A stretch of 42,658 nt of DNA from Alphaproteobacteria bacterium (GTDB taxonomy: Bacteria; Pseudomonadota; Alphaproteobacteria; MPNO01; UBA830). The translations under genes were made by a program, and so were the position numbers. The notes beneath the pieces are model-generated. The model had not been told where the DNA came from. It was given only the letters and a program-made list of their open reading frames with translations, and searched no databases. How positions within the stretch are numbered: the stretch's first letter is position 1; every line of letters begins with the position of its first letter. The stretch spans positions 1-42,658 of the forward strand of contig JAJEBT010000054.1 in NCBI GenBank assembly GCA_022822405.1, written 5' to 3'. This document shows, piece by piece, positions 27,223 through 36,032 of the stretch.

Positions 27223-27654
27223 TCACGCCCCCGCGATATAGTCCCTGAGGGCGTCGGCCTCCGACATGATTTCCTGGAGGCGGCTCTTCACGACGTCTCC
27301 GATGCTTACCAGACCGACGAGCCGGCCGGCCTCGACGACGGGGACATGGCGCATGCGATGCTCGGTCATGCGGCCGAGCACGACGCGCCCGGTGTCTTCG
27401 GGGGAGCAGGTGACGACGTCGGCCGTCATCGCGTCCCTGACCGCGAGGTCAAGGAAGCCGGCCCCTTGCTCGGCGAGGCCGTAGACGATGTCCCGCTCGG
27501 AGATGATGCCGGTGATCGCGGCCCCGTCCTCGGACACGACCAGGGCGCCGATCCCGAGCTCCCTGAGGCGGGCTGCGGCCTCCGCGATGGTGGCGCCGGG
27601 GCCGATGGTGTGGATGTCGGTACCCTTTTCCCGGAGTATCGTGTGAACCTGCAT
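27223..27654 (-). CDS. CBS-domain protein (paired CBS)
   Basis: This 143-residue protein is made of two CBS repeats only: residues 1-70 (TIAEAAARLRELGIGALVV, GIISERDIVYGL) and 75-135 (VRDAMTADVVTC, MRHVPVVEAGRLVGLVSIGDVV). Stand-alone CBS pairs sense adenine nucleotides or regulate partner proteins. Its ATG lies 2 bp from the stop of the upstream oxygenase gene, so the two are transcribed together. Confidence 0.92.
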   Translation of the reverse strand: MQVHTILREKGTDIHTIGPGATIAEAAARLRELGIGALVVSEDGAAITGIISERDIVYGLAEQGAGFLDLAVRDAMTADVVTCSPEDTGRVVLGRMTEHRMRHVPVVEAGRLVGLVSIGDVVKSRLQEIMSEADALRDYIAGA

Positions 27655-27656
27655 CG

Positions 27657-28496
27657 TCAGACCTCATCACCCTGCGCCGCGTCCCTGCGCGGCCAGACCA
27701 CCGGATAGAGGTTATCGCCGAGAACGGAGCCGGGGGCAAGATCGGGCTTGCTGGGCCGCGATGGAACGTAAGTGCGCGGCTGCCAGCGCGCAGCCTCGCT
27801 GGCATAGCGCAGCGACAGCGCGCGGCGGCGCGTGGCGGCGGTCCGGTTGGGCTCGGCGGCGTGCAACGTGCCCGCCTGGAAGAACAGGGCGTCGCCGCGG
27901 TTCATTTCGAAGGTCTCGACATCGTAGTCGCCGGGACTGGCGTCGATGTCCGGCGCCGGGCCGTCGAACCTGTCGGCGCCCTCGGCCTCGAGTCCGGTGC
28001 CGATCCGTATCGGCGTGAAAACCTTGTTCCACCGGTGCGATCCCTTCGCGAATTTCATCGCGCCCGACGTTGCGGTGACCGCGTCGAGCGGGATCCAGAG
28101 GGACGCAAAGCCATCCCGGGAAATGTCGTAGTAGGGGAGGTCGTGGTGCCAGTGCGTCGGAACGTCGGTCCCCGGCTCCTTCACCAGCAGATGCTCGTCG
28201 ACCAGCCAGAGCCGGCTTGCCCGGAGCAGCGCGGCGGCGATCGCGGCGGCTGGCGACTCCTCGATGAACTGCCGGAAGCTCTCGCTGTTCCGGCTCATGT
28301 GATGGTCGGTAAAGAAGCGGCCGCGGCCCTCGGGTGCGTATTCGCGCGACAGCGGGCCCGGAGTCGCGAGTGCTGCGTCCACGGCCTCGTCGAGCATGCC
28401 GAGCCACCGGTCGGTGAAGGCCCGCCGGACCAGCGCCACGCCGTCGCGCTCGAACGCGGCGATCGCGTCTCCGGTCGTTGCCGCGGCAGACGGCAT
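27657..28496 (-). CDS. Phytanoyl-CoA dioxygenase (PhyH) family oxygenase
   Basis: This 279-residue Fe(II)/2-oxoglutarate oxygenase carries the facial triad H117-x-D119 in THWHHDLPYY and a distal H212 in FFQAGTLHAAEPNRT; the arginine in RRALSLRY is the expected 2-oxoglutarate contact. PhyH proteins hydroxylate varied small molecules in bacteria, so the substrate is open. Genes run DsbA-like, PhyH, CBS in one direction with gaps of 9 and 2 bp, an operon. GGAATC-like good start spacing was not evident, but the ATG at 28496 gives a normal N-terminus (DAIAAFERDGVALVRRAF). Confidence 0.88.
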   Translation of the reverse strand: MPSAAATTGDAIAAFERDGVALVRRAFTDRWLGMLDEAVDAALATPGPLSREYAPEGRGRFFTDHHMSRNSESFRQFIEESPAAAIAAALLRASRLWLVDEHLLVKEPGTDVPTHWHHDLPYYDISRDGFASLWIPLDAVTATSGAMKFAKGSHRWNKVFTPIRIGTGLEAEGADRFDGPAPDIDASPGDYDVETFEMNRGDALFFQAGTLHAAEPNRTAATRRRALSLRYASEAARWQPRTYVPSRPSKPDLAPGSVLGDNLYPVVWPRRDAAQGDEV

Positions 28497-28505
28497 GTCG
28501 GGCCG

Positions 28506-29126
28506 TCAGTTCCGCGCCGTGCCGCCGGCCTGCTGTACGAGCTGTACGAGCGCCTCGTAGGGCTGGGCGCCGACCACGCCGTAGCCGCCGGCGACATAGG
28601 TCGGCACCCCGGTCACGCCATAACTGCGGGACCGCGCCCAGTCCTCGTCGACGGCGTCGCTGAAAGCACGCGTGGCGATGACCTCGCGCGCCTGGTCGGC
28701 CGGCAGTCCGAGCCCGTCGACGAGATCGAGCAGTACCGCGGTATCGCCGATGTTGCGCGCGTCCACGAAATAGGCACGATAAAGCGCGTCATGGAGGGGT
28801 TCGCCGTCCTCGATGGTGTCGGCCCATTTGCCCAGCTCCTGGGCGAGACGGCTGTTGTAGGTATGGGTGCGCCGGCCGTAGGCAAGGCCCTCGGCGTCCA
28901 TGCGCGCCTTCATCTCCCGGTACATCTGGTCGGGATCGAGGCCGCGCGCGGCGTAGAACCCGGCCATCTCGCGACCCTCTGGCGGCGTGTCCGGATGCAG
29001 CGGGAAATGCACGAGCTCGACGGCGATGTCGTAGGTCTTGCGGAGCTTGTCGACACGCACGGTGCCGAGATAGCACCAGGGTCAGACGTAGTCGGTAAAG
29101 ACCATCAGCGTGACTGGATCGGACAT
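28506..29126 (-). CDS. DsbA/FrnE-family thioredoxin-fold oxidoreductase with in-frame TGA at the active-site cysteine (candidate selenoprotein)
   Basis: From the ATG at 29126 (GGAG 6 nt upstream) the frame reads MSDPVTLMVFTDYV, then TGA (29084-29082), then PWCYLGTVRVDKLRKTYD and on without interruption to 28506. The protein would be 206 residues with position 15 as the recoded residue. Relatives (FrnE, 2-hydroxychromene-2-carboxylate isomerase group) have a C-P-W-C active site here, so the TGA replaces the first, reactive cysteine and would give U-P-W-C; C18 remains. The cis-proline loop TGVPTYVAGG and the family helical domain are intact. An annotation starting at the GTG at 29060 would lose the active site. 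Alternatives are a nonsense mutation or a sequencing error. It is the first gene of the operon with PhyH and CBS. Confidence 0.75.
29050..29068 (-). promoter_or_regulatory. Candidate bacterial SECIS hairpin after the in-frame TGA
   Basis: Starting 13 nt after the TGA, TCGGCAC pairs with GTGTCGA in a 7-bp stem (one G-U) closing the loop CGTGC. The apical loop begins 20 nt after the TGA, and its second base is G, followed by U. The known rules for bacterial SECIS elements are a loop of 3-14 nt, a G within its first two bases and a distance of about 16-37 nt, so all are met. A competing 5-bp stem GGTGC/GCACC overlaps it. Confidence 0.5.
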
Positions 29127-29278
29127 GGCGGACTCCGGTCGCCGGGTGGCCGCCGGCGCGGCAAAGGGTTGCGGGTCGCCGGATTAATAGCAGAATGGCA
29201 CCAGCGATGCAGCGACCGCGGAACGGGTGGCGCTGCGGCGGTTCCGGACGCGCGGTCCGGCCAATGACGGGAGGCGAC

Positions 29279-30535
29279 ATGGCGGAGATGCCAGTGCGAT
29301 CAGGGCGGTTCACGATTCTCGGCGCCGGCGTCGTCGGGCTCTGCTGCGCCGCCTTCCTGCAGCGTGACGGCCACGAGGTTACGCTCGTCGACCGCGCCGA
29401 GCCCGGAACCGGAACCTCGTTCGGCAATGCCGGCCTCATCCACATCGACGCGATGACGCCGATAGCGACGCCGGGCGTGGTGCGGCGAATTCCGCGCATG
29501 CTGCTCGATCCCACCGGACCTCTGGTGGTGCGCTGGCGCTACCTGCACCGCATCGCGCCGTGGCTCGTGCGGTTTGCCTGGGCGGCGCGGAAATCCAGCG
29601 TCGAGAACATCTCGATCGCGCTCGCGTCGCTTCTCGACCGGTCGGACGAAGCGTGGCGGATCCTGATCCGCGAGGCCGGCGCCGAGGATATATGGCGCGA
29701 GACCGGCGAGCTCCATGTCTACCGCAGGAAGGAGGCATGGGAGGCGGCGCAGGAGAGCCACGCGCTGCGTCGCCGGCGCGGGGCCCGGCTTGAGGACCTC
29801 ACGGTCGCCGAGATGCGCCAGCTCGAGCCGGCGCTGACGCGCGACCTCCATGCCGGCGTCTATTCGCCTGGGGCGAGTTCGGTCACCCATCCGCTCCATC
29901 TTTCGCAGCGGCTCGTCGAACTGATCCGGCGCAGGGGCGGCACCTTCGTCCGCGAGAACGTGACGGGGATCGAGGCCGGCGCGGCGGGCCGGGTCCGGCT
30001 CGTGGGCGACGGCGGCGCCCGCGAGGCGGACTCCCTCGTGATTGCGGCCGGCGCGTTCTCCCGGCCGTTTGCGCGGGCTGCCGGATCGTCGGTGCCGCTC
30101 GACACCGAGCGCGGCTACCATCTCTGGCTCCCGCGGCCCGGCGTCGAGATGCGGCGGCCGATCGTGGTCGGCGACCATTTCTTCGCCATCGTGCCGATGA
30201 CGGGCGGGGTCAGGCTTGCGGGCACGGCCGAACTTGCCGGGCTCGACCTGCCGCCCTACTGGGGGCGGGCCGACATCCTTGGCGATCTCGCGAAGCCGTT
30301 CGTGCCGGATCTCCGTCTCGACGCGGCGGAGCGGTGGATGGGCCACCGTCCGGCATTGCCCGACAGCCTTCCGGTCATCGGGCGCGCACCGGGGCATCGG
30401 GACGTGTTTTTCGCCTTTGGACATGGCCATCTCGGTCTTACAATGGCGGCGGTGACCGGACGCCTCATCGCCGATCTTGCCGGCGGCCGGACGCCTCCGA
30501 TGGACATGGCGCCCTTCGCCGCCGAACGATTCTGA
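29279..30535 (+). CDS. FAD-dependent oxidoreductase, DadA-like (D-amino acid dehydrogenase type)
   Basis: This 418-residue DAO-fold flavoprotein has the dinucleotide motif FTILGAGVVGLCCAAFLQRDG and FGNAGLIHID, which is typical of the DadA subgroup. The C-terminal FAD region is LPDSLPVIGRAPGHRDVFFAFGHGHLGLTM. DadA enzymes oxidise D-amino acids or related amines to imino acids and pass electrons to quinones. The start at 29279 is chosen for its GGGAGG; upstream in-frame codons are low-complexity. The Ldh-type dehydrogenase follows after 13 bp, so the two share an operon. Confidence 0.9.
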   Translation: MAEMPVRSGRFTILGAGVVGLCCAAFLQRDGHEVTLVDRAEPGTGTSFGNAGLIHIDAMTPIATPGVVRRIPRMLLDPTGPLVVRWRYLHRIAPWLVRFAWAARKSSVENISIALASLLDRSDEAWRILIREAGAEDIWRETGELHVYRRKEAWEAAQESHALRRRRGARLEDLTVAEMRQLEPALTRDLHAGVYSPGASSVTHPLHLSQRLVELIRRRGGTFVRENVTGIEAGAAGRVRLVGDGGAREADSLVIAAGAFSRPFARAAGSSVPLDTERGYHLWLPRPGVEMRRPIVVGDHFFAIVPMTGGVRLAGTAELAGLDLPPYWGRADILGDLAKPFVPDLRLDAAERWMGHRPALPDSLPVIGRAPGHRDVFFAFGHGHLGLTMAAVTGRLIADLAGGRTPPMDMAPFAAERF

Positions 30536-30548
30536 CCGAGGAGCAGTG

Positions 30549-31616
30549 ATGCAGATTCAGGCTGATGCGCTGACCGGACTGGTAACCGGCATATTCGAGA
30601 AGATGGGGAGCCCCGAGGACGAGGCCGCGCTCGTTGCGGGATCCCTGGTGACGGCGAACCTGATGGGCCATGACAGCCACGGCGTCGGGCTGGTGCCGGC
30701 CTATGTCGAGCACTTCGAGGCCGGGCGCTTGCGTCCGGGCACCGCGGTCGAGCAGGTCGGCGACGACGGCGCCGTTCTGATGTTCGACGGCCGCCACGGC
30801 TTCGGGCGCCGGGTCGGCGGCGAGGCGATGGCGGCGGCCGTCGCGAAGTGCCGCGAGACCGGAGTCGTCCTGATGACCCTGCGCGACGCCCATCATCTCG
30901 GGCGCATCGGTGCCTATGGCGAAATCGCGGCCGGCGCCGGGCTGATCTCGCTTCATTTCGTGAACGTCGTCGACCATGAGCCGTGCGTCGCGCCGTGGGG
31001 AGGTGCCGAGGCGCGTTTCGTGACCAATCCGGTCTGCATTGCGGTGCCGGCGACCGGCAACACGCCGATGACGCTGCTCGACATGGCGACGAGCCGGATC
31101 GCGATGGGTAAGGCGCGGGTCGCCATGACCAAGGGCGAAAAGCTTGATGACGGGCTTGTCATCGACGCCCGTGGACAGGCGACGACGGATCCCACGGTGA
31201 TCTTTTCGGAGCCGCGGGGCGCGCTGCTCCCCTTCGGGCTGCACAAGGGATCGGGACTTGCCCTCATATGCGAACTGCTCGCCGGCGGCCTGTCCGGTGG
31301 CGGCACCATCCAGCCGGGGAACCAGCGCCAGGGAGGGATCGTCAACAACATGCTGGCGGTTGTCATCGATCCGGCGCGCCTGGTCGACAGGTCCTGGCTC
31401 GAGGCCGAGATCGACGCGACGGTCGACTACGTCAAGTCGGCGCGGCCGGTCGATGCGGAGACGCCAGTGATCGTGGCTGGCGACATGGAACGGGCGAACA
31501 GCAAGGTCCGCAGCGCAGACGGCATCTTCATCGACGACACGGCATGGAGCGGGATTCTCGCGGCCGGCGAACGGCTCGGGCTGGACCGGGCCGAAATGAA
31601 GGCGGCCGCCGGATAG
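30549..31616 (+). CDS. Ldh-family (malate/L-lactate/ureidoglycolate type) NAD(P)-dependent dehydrogenase
   Basis: This 355-residue member of the Ldh/MDH2 family oxidises a 2-hydroxy acid or reduces a 2-oxo (or cyclic imino) acid with NAD(P). Family marks are GHDSHGVG (41-48), the catalytic region DAHHLGRIGAYGE near 114-126, TNPVCIAVPATG and LPFGLHKGSGLAL. The ATG has GAGGAG upstream. The preceding amino acid dehydrogenase would produce imino or oxo acids, so this enzyme could act on its product; this is inference from context. Confidence 0.92.
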   Translation: MQIQADALTGLVTGIFEKMGSPEDEAALVAGSLVTANLMGHDSHGVGLVPAYVEHFEAGRLRPGTAVEQVGDDGAVLMFDGRHGFGRRVGGEAMAAAVAKCRETGVVLMTLRDAHHLGRIGAYGEIAAGAGLISLHFVNVVDHEPCVAPWGGAEARFVTNPVCIAVPATGNTPMTLLDMATSRIAMGKARVAMTKGEKLDDGLVIDARGQATTDPTVIFSEPRGALLPFGLHKGSGLALICELLAGGLSGGGTIQPGNQRQGGIVNNMLAVVIDPARLVDRSWLEAEIDATVDYVKSARPVDAETPVIVAGDMERANSKVRSADGIFIDDTAWSGILAAGERLGLDRAEMKAAAG

Positions 31617-31708
31617 GGGATGCAGCGGGGCCGGACGCTTCCTTTTGCGGGCCGGCCCGAGACTGGTATCATCGGCGGCAGCACACATCCGACGGCAGGA
31701 GTTCAGCC

Positions 31709-32704
31709 ATGGCAAGAGACATACCCATCACGATCGTGGCCGGGGACACGGACAGGCTCGCGGCGATCAAGGACGGCAGCGTCAAGGTAGAGGGGTGCGA
31801 CACCACCTTCATCCCGATGGAACCGGAGGAGGTGTTCTTTCGGGCCTTCCGTTTCGCCGAGTTCGATTGCTGCGAACTGTCGTTTTCCAGCTACATCAGG
31901 GTGATGTCTCAGGGCAAGAGCGACTATGTCGGCATTCCGGCCTTCGTGAGCCGCCTGTTCCGGCATTCGGCGTTCTACATTCGCACCGATCGCGGGATCG
32001 AGAAGCCGGAAGACCTGCGCGGCAAGCTCGTGGGGGTGCCCGAATACCAGATGACGGCGCCGGTCTGGATGCGCGGCATTCTCGAGGACGAATACGGCGT
32101 GAAGCCGACCGAGATACGCTGGCGCTCCGGCGGCCAAGAGGAGCCGGGACGAGACGAGCGCACGCCTTTCGAACCTCCCGCCGGCCTCGATCTCGAGCCG
32201 ATCCCCGAGGACCGCACCCTGGTCGAAATGTTCGAGGCGGGCGAACTCGACGCGCTGACCACGGCGCGCGCGCCGTCAAGCTTCACGTTGGGCAAGCCCA
32301 ACATCGGGAGGCTGTTTCCCGATTTCCGGTCGGTCGAGCGGGAATACTACAGCAAGACCGGAATGTTCCCGATCATGCATCTGATGGGCGTTCGCAAGGA
32401 TCTGGTCGAACAGTATCCATGGCTTCCCTGCAGCATCTACAAGGCGCTGGTCGAGGCGCGCAACGTGGCCTATGAGCAGGTCGCCAAGACCGCGGCGCTC
32501 GCGGTAACGCTTCCGTGGGTCGATGCGGAGCGGCGCGACACGGTCGCGCTCATGGGCGACGACTTCTGGCGCTACGGTGTCGAGGAATGCCGCCACGAGA
32601 TCGAGGCACTCGCGCGCTACTCCTACAGCAACGGGCTTTCCGAACGCCTGATGACGCCCGAGGAACTGTTTGCGGAATCGACGCACGAACTCTCGAAGAT
32701 CTAA
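31709..32704 (+). CDS. 4,5-dihydroxyphthalate decarboxylase-like/periplasmic-binding-fold protein
   Basis: This 331-residue protein has no signal peptide and resembles proteins annotated as 4,5-dihydroxyphthalate decarboxylase or ABC substrate-binding protein. Typical segments are ITIVAGDTDRLAAIKDGSV, ELSFSSYIRVMSQG, GIPAFVSRLFRHSAFYIR, EDLRGKLVGVPEYQMTA and KTGMFPIMHLMGVRKDLVEQ. The fold is that of NMT1/periplasmic binding proteins, here cytoplasmic. The ATG has GCAGGAG upstream. It lies 92 bp after the Ldh-type gene and may share its transcript. Whether it decarboxylates an aromatic acid is not certain. Confidence 0.85.
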   Translation: MARDIPITIVAGDTDRLAAIKDGSVKVEGCDTTFIPMEPEEVFFRAFRFAEFDCCELSFSSYIRVMSQGKSDYVGIPAFVSRLFRHSAFYIRTDRGIEKPEDLRGKLVGVPEYQMTAPVWMRGILEDEYGVKPTEIRWRSGGQEEPGRDERTPFEPPAGLDLEPIPEDRTLVEMFEAGELDALTTARAPSSFTLGKPNIGRLFPDFRSVEREYYSKTGMFPIMHLMGVRKDLVEQYPWLPCSIYKALVEARNVAYEQVAKTAALAVTLPWVDAERRDTVALMGDDFWRYGVEECRHEIEALARYSYSNGLSERLMTPEELFAESTHELSKI

Positions 32705-32993
32705 ACTCTGCGGAGGTCCGGAACGGCTTTTCCGGTGCCGGCCGCCACGGCCTCCTTGGGGGCAAGGCGAAGGCCTCCAGCCGGCATTCCGCGCTTGATT
32801 TCCGTTGCGCTCCGATTTCGGCGGCTGTCCCCCGCAGCCCCCGACCGTGTCGTCCGGCCCTGCGACCAACAGTCTCAGCTCAGTTCCCGCAGGGTTACCG
32901 GCCGGCGCCTGCCGGTCTGGGTTCAGATCGGCATTGCGTAACCCCGGGCGCTCCCTGTCGAAGTTTGCCTCGGCCTCCCCGAAGGTTGTCTTG
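32705..32993. other. Intergenic region, convergent ends
   Basis: It separates the decarboxylase-like gene from the convergent RES toxin gene. No supported gene. A GC-rich imperfect hairpin (GCCGGCCGCCACGGCC...) lies near 32735-32760 but without a T-run. Confidence 0.35.
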
Positions 32994-33635
32994 CTATTGT
33001 TGTTCCTGCGACAGATGGTTGATGGAGACCTCGCCCGTGTCAGGACTGTATGTCATCGCCACGGTTCCTTCCAACTCTGGACCGCTCACCGCCTGTCGCG
33101 CGAATATCGGCATATTTGCCCCTTCGTGTCGGGCGGACGGAACGACCAGCCCGTCTACTCTTTGTTCCCTTGCTTCCGCGCCCAGTCGGTTACAGAACGA
33201 ATAGTCACTATCGTGCACGAGGTTCGGCCAGTCCTGTGCTTTGGATCGCAGGTCTTTCTCGAGGCCCTCGAATGTACAGTGAAAGCCCTGATAGTAGGCT
33301 GTGCGGCTGCTTTGCGGCTTGCCGACATACTCTTTTCGGAACCAGTAGGCCATTTCCGCTTCCGCAGTCTCCGCCGCTAGCGCACTGTAGAACACAGGAA
33401 ACGACCCGTCCGAAAACCGCGTCCTGTTCCGCAGCCTTGCTTTTGGACGAAAGGGCCCGTCAATCAGTTCACTGGTCGGGTCTTGAGGAATTCTCCCGGA
33501 CAGAAAATTCAGTAATTCGTTGCGTGCCTCGGCGTCCAGGTCCAGGTCGGCAAGAAAATGATCGTCGTTGGCGGATGCCCTCGACAGCCGGAATACGATA
33601 CGTTGGCTTCTTTCGCCCGGAATTTCATCCAGCAT
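32994..33635 (-). CDS. RES-domain toxin (NAD+ phosphorylase-type)
   Basis: This 213-residue protein has the RES domain. The named residues fit: R in RLRNRTRFSDGSFPVFYSA, E in TAEAEMAYWF and S in VPSARHEGANMPIFA. RES toxins of the MbcT type break down NAD+. The domain starts late (about residue 65) after an N-terminal extension (LDEIPGERSQRIVFRLSRAS). Its ATG overlaps the stop of the Xre/MbcA-like antitoxin gene by one base at 33635, giving the usual antitoxin-then-toxin order. Ends with HLSQEQQ. Confidence 0.8.
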   Translation of the reverse strand: MLDEIPGERSQRIVFRLSRASANDDHFLADLDLDAEARNELLNFLSGRIPQDPTSELIDGPFRPKARLRNRTRFSDGSFPVFYSALAAETAEAEMAYWFRKEYVGKPQSSRTAYYQGFHCTFEGLEKDLRSKAQDWPNLVHDSDYSFCNRLGAEAREQRVDGLVVPSARHEGANMPIFARQAVSGPELEGTVAMTYSPDTGEVSINHLSQEQQ

Positions 33636-34272
33636 TACCGAATTCCGGCGGCCGACTCGATATATTCCCGCGCCAGAAGAAGATCCTCCATGGAACCCTC
33701 AAGCATCAGAGACAAGGGTGATCTGTCGTCCAGCATGGAGTGCTTCTCGCGCAACCAGTCGTTTTCCACGTCCAGATCGCGAAACAGCGACCATAAAGTC
33801 CTGCGAATATAGAAAAGATGGGCGATTCTATCCCTGAGGTCTCGCCCGCTAAGTTGCCTCCTGCCATCCAGAACAGCAGAGACATATTCCATGTCCTCGG
33901 GATCATAACCGAGAAGACGAGCGGCATCCGGTCTATCAAGGTGCCAGACGATCATTAATTTCCATACGAATTGAACGGGTCCGCTCAGTTTCCCTGCTGT
34001 TTCGCCGGAAGCGCCGCGCGCCACCCATGTTGGGGCCTTTGATAGATCCAGAGATTCTTCCAACATCCCCTCGTCATCGGCCGGCCCTACCTGATCGCCA
34101 AGCTGTTTGGCTGGGGCAGGGAGCATCGGTTCGGGACCGTCATAAATCCAACTCAAACCAGGCCCATCCTGATTAATTTGAAAGTATCCGTCCCCCCAGA
34201 TGTTACGCTTCTGCAGAATCTCTTTGGGAAGACTGTCAAGGTTACCCGCCTCCCCGGTCTTTGCGCCCACGC

Positions 34273-34279
<7 letters not shown>
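33635..34279 (-). CDS. Xre/MbcA/ParS-type antitoxin (RES partner)
   Basis: This 214-residue protein ends with the toxin-binding signature of the MbcA/ParS/Xre family: LFRDLDVENDWLREKHSML, then PLSLMLEGSMEDLLLAREYI. The middle part (KLMIVWHLDRPDAARLLGYD) looks like the family's helix-turn-helix, and DAARLLG is a typical recognition-helix pattern. The N-terminal 90 residues are an unusual extension without similarity I recognise. It overlaps both neighbours (7 bp with the glycine-rich gene, 1 bp with the toxin), so all three are co-translated. Confidence 0.8.
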
Positions 34280-34869
<590 letters not shown>

Positions 34870-35079
34870 CGCATGCCCCCGACAATACTGCCTAACTCTG
34901 CAACAACGGTCGGGTGCTGATTGTGGTTGAGTCCAGGCCTTCTGTCCAGCAAGTCAGACTTGTGGTGATTCCGGGAAATTCCCCGCCGGGGCCAGCATCT
35001 CTACTACCGCGCGAGGTCGGCGCTGTTCAGGCCTTGATGCTGGAATCGGGCCGAATTTCTGTGTCGCCGGATGTTCCGT

Positions 35080-35397
35080 CTAACCCGATTCAGGCGAAAG
35101 CAGCGTTAGCGCCGGCGTCGCATGCGGGGGCTGCTTCGTCGCTCCAGTCGGATTCCGTGTCGAATGTTCGTCGTCTGGTCGGTCCAAAAGAATATCGGAA
35201 AGATCGTCGGCCAAGCGCACCGCTCCCTCGTATGAGTCCACCAGTAGATCGTCAGGACTCCCGCCGTCACGCGTATCAGTCTCTACCCCAGCACATGACC
35301 TTGTCCTCAGACCTAAATTTGGCAGAATATGCCAATTCTCTGATCCCCACTGCGAGTACACATGATGCCCACGCGCAATGTCGTGCTCACCGATCAT
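35080..35397 (-). CDS. Possible small hypothetical protein
   Basis: This 105-codon frame has coding-like, acidic sequence in its middle (DDLLVDSYEGAVRLADDLSD) with codon use similar to the RES operon, and lies upstream of that operon on the same strand. It overlaps the ParD start and its palindromic operator on the opposite strand, and no family is recognised, so it may be a chance frame or have a later start. Low support. Confidence 0.25.
   Translation of the reverse strand: MIGEHDIARGHHVYSQWGSENWHILPNLGLRTRSCAGVETDTRDGGSPDDLLVDSYEGAVRLADDLSDILLDRPDDEHSTRNPTGATKQPPHATPALTLLSPESG
35319..35335. promoter_or_regulatory. Palindromic operator upstream of parD
   Basis: TTGGCA-GAATA-TGCCAA is a perfect 6-bp inverted repeat with a 5-bp spacer, 26 bp before the ParD start. 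ParD-type antitoxins repress their own promoters at such sites. Confidence 0.6.
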
Positions 35398-35667
35398 CAG
35401 GCGGACCTGGTCGCCAAGCTGGTGGCGTCAGGCCGCTACCAGAATGCCTGTGAGGTCATGCGTGAAGGCCTGAGACTGATCGAGCGGCAAGAGTCCGAGG
35501 ACCAGGTCAGACTCAAGGCGCTGCGCGAGGCAGCCGATACGAGCATAGCCGATATGGCGGTTGGACAATTCCGTACGTTCGACACGGCCGATACGTTGGA
35601 AGATCATCTGTCCGCCCTGTCCCAAGATGCGCTTGCCGACCCGTCGTCGAATGCCGATGCCGGGTAA
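35362..35667 (+). CDS. ParD/CopG-family type II antitoxin
   Basis: This 101-residue protein has the ParD ribbon-helix-helix N-terminus (MMPTRNVVLTDHQADLVAKL, then GRYQNACEVMREGLRLIERQ) and a variable C-terminus that would wrap the toxin. The family is usually about 80-90 residues, so it is slightly long. Two start codons are adjacent (35362 and 35365). Its TAA overlaps the ATG of the ParE frame by one base (TAATG at 35665-35669). It appears intact although its partner is not. Confidence 0.88.
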   Translation: MMPTRNVVLTDHQADLVAKLVASGRYQNACEVMREGLRLIERQESEDQVRLKALREAADTSIADMAVGQFRTFDTADTLEDHLSALSQDALADPSSNADAG

Positions 35668-36032
35668 TGACCAACGGCTGCCGCTGGCGCGTTCGGCCGA
35701 CCGCCACGGCTGAGAGCGATTTTCGGAACATTCTCCGCTGGATTGCTGAGCGGTTCGGGTATATCCAGGTGCGTATCTACAGCGAGGCCCTAATGCGGGC
35801 AATCCAAGCCCTCGCCAACGGACCGCACGTCGCCGGCTCGCGCTAACGCGGCGACATCGCAAAGCGCCTCATGACATTTTACGTGGCGCGTGGTGGGCGA
35901 AGAGGCCGGCACTTCGTGCTGTATCGGATTGCAAGCCCGTCCGAGCCACCCGGCATCGACGTGCTTCGGCTGCTGCACGATTCAATGGATCTGGTTCGCC
36001 ACGTCGGACCAGGCGGAGATGTCAGCTTCTGA
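35667..36032 (+). pseudogene. ParE-family toxin interrupted by an in-frame TAA
   Basis: The frame starts at the ATG at 35667 and reads as a RelE/ParE toxin: PTATAESDFRNILRWIAERFG, then ANGPHVAGSR, then TAA (35844-35846) and RGDIAKRLMTFYVARGGRRG, HFVLYRIA, DVLRLLHDSMDLVRHV and a stop at 36030-36032. Both halves are clearly one gene of 121 codons, the normal ParE length being about 95-110. The stop replaces a variable position just before the conserved R-x-D/L segment. The toxin should be inactive (ParE poisons gyrase), leaving ParD as an orphan. Confidence 0.82.

Noticed and set aside
29060..29060. GTG at 29060 as the start of the DsbA-like protein
   Set aside because: It would remove the first beta strand and the whole C-P-W-C active-site region that is plainly encoded upstream in the same frame.
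27861..29267. 468-codon plus-strand frame across PhyH and the DsbA-like gene
   Set aside because: Shadow of two real minus-strand genes; no family resemblance.
35844..35846. The in-frame stop in ParE as another recoding event
   Set aside because: It is TAA, not TGA, and at a variable position, so a nonsense mutation is the simpler reading.
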